Below are positions 22,020 to 32,522 of a stretch of DNA of 64,000 nucleotides, piece after piece (within the stretch, counting starts at the first letter, position 1; each line of letters begins with the position of its first letter). The stretch is from Cryptomeria japonica (Eukaryota > Streptophyta > Pinopsida > Cupressales > Cupressaceae), in contig NC_081409.1 of the NCBI RefSeq assembly GCF_030272615.1, positions 912,480,340-912,544,339 of the forward strand, given 5' to 3'. The translations under genes and the position numbers were made by a program. The notes beneath the pieces are model-generated. The model saw only the letters and a program-made list of their open reading frames with translations, was not told the DNA's origin and did no database searches.

Positions 22020-22816
22020 TGTTGGCAAATGCAAACTCCAATGAAAAATTGTAGGTGACTGAAGGTATTTTCATTGATGGAAACCTTACAGTCCTATGGC
22101 ACCAGCAGGCACCAGCACTGGCAAACTCTACATCGGCATACAGTTCACCGGTAGTGAAAAGATGTTCACCGACACGCTGGCTGACAAGATTTTGTATTTT
22201 GTATTCTGTATTTTGTATTTAATTGTAAAATCTTTTTGAAAACCGACAAGGAGAATTGTAATAAGGCTCATATATAAGTATGAGATCTTAAAGAACATTT
22301 GTAATGAGGAATATAAGAGATGGATAATATGTGTGAATATTAAGGCAGATTGTGGAATAAGGTTTATGATTATTGCAAGAGCTTAAACCGGTACTGAACC
22401 TGGCATAGCAGATGCTAATCCGAAGCAGTACATGATATTGGATTTACTTAATCCATTTTTGTAAGTCAATGAGACTTCTCTTTTGTATTTAAGCAGTGAG
22501 CTTTAGGCAGTTGGCCTTCCTGCATGTGCAGGCCCCTATTGTATCAGTAATATTCATTTATTGGCTAGTGAGCGAATAGTGTGGGTCACAAATCCCACCG
22601 AGGTTTTTCCCACATTAGGTTTTCTCATTAAAAATATTATGTTATGGTGTGCTTTCTATGTTGTGGTTATTGTTCTTATTTACTGCATTAATTCTTGTTT
22701 ACCGGTATACTGTTTTGAGATGTAATTCATTTAATAAGTTAAGAAAATTCATTAACCGGCAAGATACTGATTCAACCCCCCTCCCCCCCCTCTCAGTATA
22801 TTTGGGAATCCTAATA
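22020..22816 (+). repeat. 3' LTR of the copia-LTR element
   Basis: It begins TGTTGGCAAATGC and ends GGAATCCTAATA (the last CA is mutated to TA), 797 bp. It is collinear with 8207-8970, including the TATA box and poly-C end block. The TSD GTCAC follows at 22817-22821. Confidence 0.9.
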
Positions 22817-22919
22817 GTCACTCTATCTTTAATGTCCTTGAGTCTCACACTTTATACTTAAGTGAAAAAACTTCCATATGCGAATAAGTTTCCCTAAGTT
22901 ATAAGCAATGAATTAATAA

Positions 22920-24142
22920 GACATGTAACAGCTAGGAGGTATTTTAGAAAACATTGTGGGGATGCAAAATACAAGGGATGTGAAAGAGTAGAGTGGTTCC
23001 AAGCAATAACCTAATGGAAGGTCCTTGACTCTTGGTCACTATCAATCTCATTTCCTTCTTGCCACATAAGGTGACAATGATGGGAGGTTGATAGATCAAG
23101 AGAAATTAGTAGGTGTTCTCAATAAAATATTTTGTATGCACTTACATTTTCCACAATATCACCTATTACAAGTATTCATGAACCCTGTACTTCATTTATT
23201 TTTTAAATAACTAAACAAGTATATTTATCTAATCATCCCTCGTATCAATCGCAAAGGATGTGTGGAAACACACTAACAAGATGATGATGATGAATAAGAC
23301 ATGTAACAAGATGGAGAGCAATAATATATGGAAAGAGATGAATAGTTCATTCTACTAGGAGAGAGTAAGTTGATCAAGTAAGTATATTATTTACTTGAAA
23401 AGTTATTGATCAATTTCTCTTTCGGATACCATTGTAATACTTTGTGTTAGTTTTAATATGTTTTCCTTCTTTATAACACTATCAATTGGATTCTTCCTCA
23501 TGGTTATGATAATGATTTGGTGAGTCGGCATTAATAAAGACATTTTAATTTTCATTGTCACATCCATGATCCTACGATGCAATGTATTATGACCTACGAT
23601 GCACAGTTGGAGGGATATACTTTAGTGCAATCAAGACTAAGGTAGTGAAAGTTGTGGATCCACACCAAGAAGATGTTTATCTATGTGAGCAATCATTCAA
23701 GCTACTACATCCCAAGAAATTCACTAAGCTTATGGTACTGACCTTTGCCTTGAGGTTTAGTTGCCTTAACTGTACGACATGTTAGTATGTTTCCACACAT
23801 CATTCGCGATTGATATGAGGGATGTTAAAAGATAAATATAAACTTGTTTAGTTATTTAAAAAATAAATGAAGTACAAGGTTCATGAATACTTGTAATAAG
23901 TGATATTGTGGAAACTGTAAGTGCATACAAAATATTTTATTGAGAACGCCTACTAATTTCTCTTGATCTATCAACCTCCCATCATTGTCACCTTATGTGG
24001 CAAGAAGGAAACGAGATTGATAGTGACCAAGAGTCAAGGACCTTCCATTAGGTTACTGCTTGGAACCACTCTACTCTTTCACATCCCTTGCATTTTGCAT
24101 CCCCGTAATGTTTTCTAAAATACCTCCTAGTTGTTACATGTC
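22920..24142. mobile_element. Foldback-type element with inverted arms of about 360 bp
   Basis: Arm 22920-23278 and arm 23780-24142 are inverted repeats of each other over their whole length. The outer ends are GACATGTAACA and TGTTACATGTC, and the inner ends 'ggaaacacactaaca' and 'gttagtatgtttcc'. The identity is high by eye, with scattered substitutions. The 500-bp centre holds a second copy of 'aagacatgtaaca' (from about 23297) and a 67-codon open frame (23582-23785) without motifs. I found no convincing TSD, so the superfamily (foldback, long-TIR Mutator-like or a local inverted duplication) is open. Arms this long would form a stable hairpin if transcribed. Confidence 0.75.
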
Positions 24143-24747
24143 GTATTTATCATCATCTTCAATATTTGGGCCCATTCGTAAAGGATCGACTATGGTCAGT
24201 CATTCATTGGGACAAGCTTGACCATGCTAGCCTCACTTGTGAATGTTATTTAAACAAACCTTAGATATCATTCTCACCAAACTTCATTCACACTAGTCAT
24301 CTATCTAGACATTGATTATTGCACACCATGTTCATTTTATGGTCCAGACCTATTGAAAGATGAGTTTTTTTTGTGATGCTAGCGAGGTCTTTGATTCTTC
24401 TTTCTTAGGGTTTGTTTTTTCACCTTTTAGAAAACACCACCCTTTAACTCTACTTTTTGTCTAACTTATATGCACATTTTTAGGATAATAGTCTCCCCAA
24501 ATCCTAGTCTTCAAATAATCTTGATTGACACGTCAAGGCCACTCCATCCATCTTTAATTTAGTTTCCCAAGTGGCAGATAGGAAAATGTTTTAGCTTAAA
24601 CATTTTTTTTTAAATTGAATATCGATTACATATATCTTGCTCATACAAGCATCAACATTAGACCAATACAAGCTCCTTATGTGCAAACACATTAGAAATA
24701 ACTTATAGAAGACAAAGAGTCACCATTTTGGAATCTAATTTTATTTA
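24143..24747. other. Unassigned spacer
   Basis: AT-rich DNA with no open frame or repeat I recognise. It ends at the TSD GAAAC (24748-24752). Confidence 0.45.
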
Positions 24748-24752
24748 GAAAC

Positions 24753-26218
24753 TGATGAATAATGATGAACAATAACTATCCAACAGGTAATGAGAGGGGG
24801 GGGTGAATCAGTACAGACAAAAACTTTCTCCACAACTCAAACAGCAGAGACTGCACTAACCGGTAAACAACATTACCGATCTAAGTCAGGGTACTATTGG
24901 TAAAACACATTGAGACTGTGAAAAACTCAAACCGGTAACACCTAGATCAATTCAAGACCTAATACCTTATCACAACTTCACCCAAAAGCTTAAGCAAGTA
25001 ATCCATCAGAAATACTTATGATCATTAAATCAACTTGCATTACCACTTAACATAAAACACTAAACCATCACATGAAAAGCATCACACATGACACACTGAT
25101 TTTTCACGTGGAAACCCAACTGGGAAAAACCACAATGGGGATGAGTACCCACAAACTGTTCTTTGAACTCTTCTGAAGTTCGCTTTGTTAAGAGCCTAGT
25201 CCGGTTAAAGACTTTTACAATAGGTTCTGCTAGGAACCGATCCTGCTAGGGATCACCCGGTTAAGGGATGGCTAAATACCCGGTTAAAGGTTAGAACCCT
25301 GTTAAAGGTTACCTCGCAAGAGGATTTGAAGAACTCATTAAATTGAGTCACCCTGTTAAAGGATTTACACAAAAGCCTATTAAAGATACCCAGTTAAGGG
25401 ATTTTCCAACTGCTGAAATGATTAGAAGTCAACAGGTAATGCATTGATCTGATAACAGCACACAACGCCAAGGCAGATCCACTTTAGCTCCTTTACTTCC
25501 GCAATCACACTTTTGCAGGCAATAACACACTTCTCCGGTCTGGAAAGAATCAAGTATCTCTTCACTTGGATACACACATAACATTTGCCAACAACTTCAC
25601 AATGCAAATCATCATCGACCTTATAGGAAATAGATAGGTTGGTAGCATAAACCCTAAACCCTAAACATTTAGGTTATCAATACAATCGGTCCAATCCTGG
25701 CCATTCAAACACTTTGCATAGTGTAAAACAATCTTGAACACATCTCAAGATGTTCTCCATCATTCGTTCTTTGCCGCTTCTAGAAGCTGATAACCCATCA
25801 TGCGCTCTCCACCATTTACAGAGACTTCGCACATTCCCGAGGTAGATAGGATCAATCTCCATGCAAGATACTCAAGGAAATCCTTCACGCGCACAAGGCT
25901 GACGTGGCAACATGATTTGATCTTCATTTCAATGCTAACCCATCATAGGATGTCATTGGTCCAAACACAGTCTTGAAATGCATCAACCGGAAACCCTGAA
26001 GTTGAGACTAGAAACCAGTAGTCATAGCAAATGAAACCTCGATATTGGTTCATATTTCAACATACCGGTTCACCACTTCGCATATACCGGTTCACATCAT
26101 CATACCGGTTGTCTTGCCAGTTTTCTTTCTTCAATATTCTAGTTCACTCTTCAGCATATTGACATCAATGACAACATACAATATCATCATGTCATCAAGT
26201 TGTGCAGAAATGCCAATA
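24753..26218 (-). mobile_element. Reverse solo copia LTR, perfect 5-bp TSD
   Basis: On the plus strand it begins TGATGAATAATGATGAAC, then the poly-G/'gtgaatcag' block, and ends ATGCCAATA (mutated from ATGCCAACA). The flanks are GAAAC at 24748-24752 and 26219-26223. It is the same family as 825-2207. It contains repeated 'ggttaaggg'/'tgttaaagg' blocks (25190-25400), apparently diverged internal subrepeats, and no protein motifs. Confidence 0.85.
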
Positions 26219-26223
26219 GAAAC

Positions 26224-27307
26224 CACCTTCACATTAGATGCCAACTATGGAAGACCAAGAGTCACAACTTAGAATTTCACTTTAGATGATCCTTGGGGAA
26301 TTGAACTTGGATTTTTGTGATAAGAACCCAACTTTTTAACCAATTAAGATCAACCCCTTGGACAAAGTCGAACATTTTAACAAACATTGTGTATCTAATT
26401 CTATCTTTATTTCTCACACTAATTGATGAGAAAAGGTGTCTGCATAGATGAAAATTATTGTACAATTATAAAGAAATAAACACAAATAAAAATAATAATA
26501 TAACATAACAAAATGTTTTGTGGGATAAATTGTTTAGAAAAATTCCACTCTGCAAAGCAAGTCAATGTATCATACAATCAATGTTTACAATATGATTGTA
26601 GCTACTAGATCAAGCTTTTACAAGAGTATCCCAACAAGGCATCTATAACAAGTCTAACAATATAATGCTATGTATTAAACTCACTATGAAACCTTCATCT
26701 CAAGCACTAAATTATAAGCAACAATACTTGAAGCTATTGAATGGTAATAAGGAAACCAAGAGTTGAACACACCCAAAATGTGGTTTTCAAATTTCTTGTT
26801 AAAATCTAACTTCAAATTCTAAGATGAGTCTACATGTTAAAAATAGCATATTCATTACACTTGTCATAAGTTCGTCATGATACACTCACTAAGTTTGATG
26901 CTTCATTATCTTTATTAAAAGATGTTTGGTGATGTGCTATAAAATACATAAGTTGTTTGACAAATGTAATTCTTTCATTCAACTCTCTTATGTGTCATAA
27001 ATGTTTTTTAAATTTAAATGTGGGAAGCCAATTTAACATAGCATACATTAATTTTTTTTTTAAAAAAAACATACATCAAACTACCAATTGCATTGACATG
27101 ATGAAAACAACCCACATTTTCCATCTTTGTAGGTGTTGTTGGACATTACTTAATTCAAAACTTAGTTCGCACACAAATATGAATGAACATTTAATGCTTT
27201 GATGTATGCTATGTTGAATTATTTGAGCAAAGAGTTTGCTTATTATTGTTTTGTTTATGAGAGAGTTGTAGGAGAAAAATGGGTGAATTGCAGACCAAGA
27301 CATTGTT
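26224..27307. other. Unassigned AT-rich spacer
   Basis: No open frame with a recognisable motif, no terminal repeats and no tandem structure seen. Confidence 0.45.
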
Positions 27308-27560
27308 AAAAAGTGGGGAGGGGAGGGGATGGGGTGGAGGGGAGCACAAGGTTCAAAGGTGAAAAAGAACCAAGACAAGATGTGAGAAAATTATAAGAGG
27401 GGAGGGGGAGAGGGGCGAAAAGGTGCATGAGGTTCTAAGAATGTGAAAAAGAACCAAAACAAGATGTGAGAAAATTATAAGAGGAGAGGGGGGAGAGGTG
27501 CACAAGGTTCAAAGAAGGTGAAAAAGAACGAGGACAAGATGTGAGAAAATTATAAAAGAT
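27308..27560 (+). repeat. Three-copy purine-rich minisatellite, unit about 80-90 bp
   Basis: Three successive units share a G-rich block ('ggggaggggag...'), then 'gtgaaaaagaac.a.gacaag' and 'atgtgagaaaattataa.ag'. Unit starts are near 27308, 27401 and 27485. The plus strand is almost pure purine across the G-rich parts. Confidence 0.75.
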
Positions 27561-28639
27561 GAGAAAATAAACAAAGGTGAAAAATAAGCACAAAAAGTAA
27601 GAAAATATAATAAAATAAAATAAATAAAAAGAAAAGAAATGAATATAACTATACTAATTTAATGAATATATATATGGTGGTTAATTATTAATAAATAAAT
27701 GATTATTTTATTTATAATTATATATATATAATATGTAACTAAATATAAGATTAAATTTAAAAATTGATAAAAAAAAAAGTATATATTAAAGGAAGATATT
27801 TCTACATAATATCTTTATATGCAGACTTAAATACCAAGTAAAGAAGGGAAACAAATAAAGAGGCGGTCAATAAATATAAAATAGAATTAAATAAAGATAC
27901 GGAAAAATATATTAAAAAAAAAGGAAAAGATTAAATAAAATTCAAAAGAAGATGAAAAGATTTAAATAAAAATATAATAATAATTATGTGAATATAAATA
28001 ATTATTAATACATTATATATAAAATTAAAAAATAAAATTGATTAAGAATTATTTTAAACAAATATAATAAAAAAGAATTAAAGAAAAATATATAGATATG
28101 AAGAATGTAAAGAAATTAAAAAAGAGAAAGAAGAAATGTATTTATAAAATATAAAATTATTGAAAAAAAAATAAAAAAATTGAAATGTACAAAAGGATAA
28201 ATCTATGAGAATATAAACAATTATTTATAAACTATATATGAAATTAAAAATAAAATTGTTCATGATTTATTGTAAAGAAATATATATAAAAAAAAAAGTA
28301 AAGATAAATATAAATAATATGAATAAAGTAAAGAAGTTAAAAAAGAAAAAGAAGAAATGAATTTAGAAAAATGGAATTACTAAAAAATAATAATAAAATT
28401 GAAATGTACGAAAAGGGAATATATAAATGGTAAGACAAAGAGGGAGAAAAAAGGAAGAAAATGAGGGGTGGAATGGGGAATGGGGATTAAGGAGTGGGGA
28501 CGTGAGGGCTTCTAAGGTTGGATAAAAGAGGATGCCATGAGGAACTCAGGTTCCATTCTTCATTGGTTAAGGTTGGAGGGGTGGTTAAAGATATCTATGG
28601 TTTCTTTGAACTTCTAGTGTTTGGTGGAGGAGGAATTAT
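27561..28639. other. Very AT-rich spacer with repeated 'gaaaatataaata' words
   Basis: Purine/A-rich plus strand with several diverged near-repeats (for example 'gaatataaacaattatttataaa' type words near 27990 and 28210). No coding potential seen. Confidence 0.5.
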
Positions 28640-30190
28640 CAACTAGGGTTAATTTGAGAACCGCCCATGCTTAATGTTTGCATTGTGTTCTTTGATTTTG
28701 GTTTTGAAAGAGTAGTTAGTTTCACCTATGTATGGGATGCCACAAGAACACATGACTTTGCGGACACTAGATTCAATGTAGTTGTCCCTATGATGTTTGA
28801 GATTTGGGATGCATTCAAGGTTGAAATAGGTTTGAAAGTACATTGGATGTCCTTTTCTAGAAGGATTTTGGAGATTTTGTGGGAAATGCCTCCATGTAAG
28901 GAAGGGTGGCAATGGGTGGGGTGAAGGGATTAGTTGGCTTGCGTTTGGAGAAAAAGAAGACTTGGCTTGGTTGAAAGCTTGGTGATTTGCTTGTTAGTAT
29001 AGTCATTCAAAAGGAAGGCATTATGAAGGTAAGCTAACTCTTGGTTTAAGTGATCCTCATCACAAATGTGCAAAGCTTTGGTGACCAAGGTCTTGAGAAT
29101 GCTAGTTTTTTGGGTAGGGTGACGGTTGGAGGAAGAGTGCAGGTAAAGGTCAATGCAAGTATATTTACGGTAAATAGCCCAAGGTTTTGCCTAGTTTCTT
29201 TCTAAGAAAAATGTTGAGGAAAGAGATATGGTTATTAGACTCAATTTCCTTGGTGAAAGAGATATATGGGGAAAACTATTTAAGTGGGCATGGAACTCTT
29301 CTAGTTTGTCAAATCCATGTGGTCAACAAACATTGGTGTCATCCACATAGCACTTCCACCACATTAGTTTGAGGGGGGAAGAGAAGAGGGCATATTCTTC
29401 AAAATGCTCCATATAGAGGTTAGCGATGATAGGAAATAGGGGATCCCATGGCTACGCCATCTACTTGCTCATAAATGATACCTTGGAAAGAACAAAAAGT
29501 GTATCTAAGGTAGAGATAAACTAAAGAGGCTAATTTATCATTAGTCAAGTGAATTTAACAATTTGAATGGAGTCGTGAAGGAGAATTTTGGTGAAAAGGA
29601 ACACTACATCAAATCTCACCAAGAGGTCATGGTTCTCTAATTTTTTGTCCTTGATGAAGTTGAAAAAGTGGGTAGAGTCTTTGAAGAAAGAGTTTGATTG
29701 TCCCGTGAGAGGGGAAATTAGTTGGGCCAAGAAAGTAGCCAATTTGTAAGTAGGGGAGCCCATGATGTTTACTATGGGACAAAGAGGGATGCAAAATTTG
29801 TGTACTTTTGGGACCCCATAAATGGAAGGGATTATTTCTTTGGTGGGGAATAAAGACTTTTTGGTGGAGTCATCAAAGGAAGAGTGAGAGATGACATATA
29901 TAACTTTTTTAACAAAAACAAATTGGGGCAAGGGTTGATGGGTAAAACTTTGTAACTATATGGTCAAAGAGAAGAGAGAGTATTTTGGAGAGGTACTCTT
30001 TCTTGTCCATGAGGATACTGGCGTTACCCTTGTCTTCTTTGATAATGATAATGTCATTGTTTCTTACAAGATTGTTTAGGGAAATGCACACAAACCTTTG
30101 AATATTATGGTTAGGAGGCAAGTGAGGTGGATTGACGTGGGACAATTGTAGGCGTAGGGTGGTGGTGTTGGTTACAAACAACAAAGGATG
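28640..30190 (-). pseudogene. Penelope-like retroelement (RT plus GIY-YIG nuclease), degraded
   Basis: Read on the minus strand from 30184 the motifs appear in Penelope order. DIIIIKEDKGNASILMDKKEY is the pre-palm block. IPSIYGVPKVHK, PLCPIVNIMGSPTY, FIKDKKLENHDLLVRFDVV-FLFTK is motif A. YEQVDGVAMGSP lies near 29440. A catalytic CYVDDT is encoded at 29338-29349. The C-terminal GIY-YIG-type block VMCSCGIPYIGETNYSF with KIKEH lies at 28649-28912. The pieces lie in different frames with several stops, so it is dead. The 5' end stops at 30190, against the LTR relic. Penelope-like elements with GIY-YIG domains (called Dryads) have been reported in conifers. Confidence 0.85.
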
Positions 30191-32522
30191 TGTTGATGTG
30201 TTTTTTTATGATACCTCAAACATAGAATAAAATACTAAGTTTTATATCCTCTCTTGAACAAGGACACCTCAAATGCTAAACAACGTTATCAAATAAGGCA
30301 ACCCCAAGGTTTCTATAGTTAGGTCTTGGCATGCAAATTGGATAGTTTCAATGAAATGATGTGATATGTCGATCTATCACAAAGGGACTTATTCTTTGTT
30401 GAAACTTGGAAACTAACTTAACTCCTTAAACAAACAAAGATCAAAAGGAAATGGATAGGGAATCTAATCTAAATTCTAATAGTGCAAGAAATGTTTGCTA
30501 ACTTAATGAAACCGAACTAAGTTTTGCTTCACCATGAGGAAACAACTACACAAAGCTAGTGCAATATCCAAAGGCTACATAAATAATTTTCAAATCTCTT
30601 CTGCAAATCAACACCATGAGCAATGAGCATAGAGCAATTGAAGTTAAACTTTCGATAAAGTTTAGACTAACCATGCACTGCAATTTGCAATCAACAAATT
30701 CCAAATGGTATGGACATATAGGCTTCACCATTAATAAACAATAAGATCTTCCATTCAACTAATCAACTCCATGTCAACAAATCTAAAACTTGAGATGTAG
30801 AAACTATGCAACATGCTAAAACTCATACAAAGATCCACCATATCTTTAATGAAAATTATGTATTTATTTCACAATAGTCTTAGCAACAATTTCTTGCCTC
30901 CTTCTACTACTACTACTTCTACTTTCTAATGCCATTGCTTTATTACAATTAACCCTTACAAATGAGATGAGAAATGCCTTTGTAGACTTTGAATTACAAT
31001 TCAAGGGCCCAAATTGATTTGAAATCAATGACCAAGGTTTGTACATTTAATATTGACCAATGAGATAATTGCATAACTTTGAGCATGTGTCCTTCCTTTG
31101 AATGTGGACCAATGGGAGATGAGGTAAGGCATATTAAATAATATCTAAATGTGACTCGACATGTCACTTGCTCCTCTTGGAATGAGTCAGGGTCAATGAA
31201 CTTGGACATGTCGATGTGGCATCACTTGATTGGTTGATGATGAATGGGCACCATCTCAACATGCATTTGTTGTAAACTTTCTCCTCCTTGCAATATCTCT
31301 TGATACTCAACATCATCAAGCCTTTTGTCTGATTGTGATGGTTCATATTCCCAAATTGCATAATCTTGATCAAGTTTCTAGCTTTGATTAACTCTTTTGA
31401 AACTATCCAATTTCCTTGATTATCCTTGTGCATTTCATCTTCATGTTTTGTGTGATAATTTGCCTATAGCGACCAAGATCTAGAGGCCAATGAAAAGCGC
31501 GAGAATAAGAGAGAGATAATATGTGACAAGAACAAACTATATTCTCATTAATATGTAAAATAGCCAACTGATTAAGTTGATTGAATTCAATTACATACAA
31601 TGTAAATGAGCTTACTTATAAAGCCCTATGAGAGTACACAATCATGACATATGGCCCAATGAGATACAAGGGTAGGTGAGGGTAGGTAGGAGAAATAATA
31701 AAATATTCCACACGAGGTGGATCACCCATTAAAGGTGGAATGTGATAACAAGATAACACCACAAAAGGTGGAATTTGTCCTACAAGCAACTTCCCGAGAT
31801 GCACACTTCCCTAAGTGTCTCATATGCAAACTACAATGAATGCATTATCCTAAGTCAACTTAAGTAAAGTGTAATTATGAGACATAATTTACAGCAACAT
31901 TTTGGATTCTTTCTTCTTGTGATGCCTTGATTCCACATTGTCATCCTCATTATTGAAATTGTGAAATTCTCTTCCTTAGACATTCTTGATCCATAACTCT
32001 TTGATGTCCTCTTGAAATGTGGAACATGTCTTTGATTGACCTTTATGTTGTAGTGTCTTTCCTTTGATCTTAGATTTCCAAAGGAAATCAACGGTTGTTG
32101 TAGAATCCTGCCTTGTAATCATCCTTATATGTCTTGATATCCTTGTAGTAGTTATAGAGATCTTCATCATCATGTAATCCTAAATGTTGTAATGCTCCTC
32201 TTACCTTGTGCATCTTGATGTTGTCTTGCATTATTGATTTCTTCCTCTGTCACTTCGTTATAGGACTTAATCTCTCTCTCATGTTGTTTTTGTATCATCC
32301 ACCATCATTTCATCGTCATCCCATACATCATTACTTGCATTGAACCTAAAAAGACAAAGACAACACTTTGAATTATGATTATAAATTAAACCCTATGTTA
32401 GTGAAATGCGAGAAATTTTGATGATAAAACAATGAAAGTTGAATGCCTTACATTCTTAGTTTATTTTGAACATTAATAATTCACAAATTTCACTTCCTAA
32501 TTCCCTTCTAAACCCTATAATC

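Larger units (their letters stand above)
8207..22816 (+). mobile_element. Complete non-autonomous copia-LTR element with two non-canonical ORFs and a nested TR-GAG
   Basis: LTRs at 8207-8970 and 22020-22816 flank a primer-binding site, two protein regions and a polypurine tract. The whole is bounded by a perfect TSD GTCAC (8202-8206, 22817-22821). The span is 14.6 kb, of which 10216-17982 is a nested gypsy-type element, so the original was about 6.8 kb. No copia protease, integrase, RT or RNase H motif is present. ORF1 (9042 to about 10180) is a coiled-coil protein with four CCHC knuckles, and ORF2 (18232-21628) is a large protein I do not recognise. It must have relied on another element's polymerase and integrase. 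Confidence 0.85.

Noticed and set aside
27561-28440. AT-rich stretch considered as organelle-derived or a matrix attachment region
   Set aside because: No organelle gene motif was visible, and AT-richness alone does not support a functional call.
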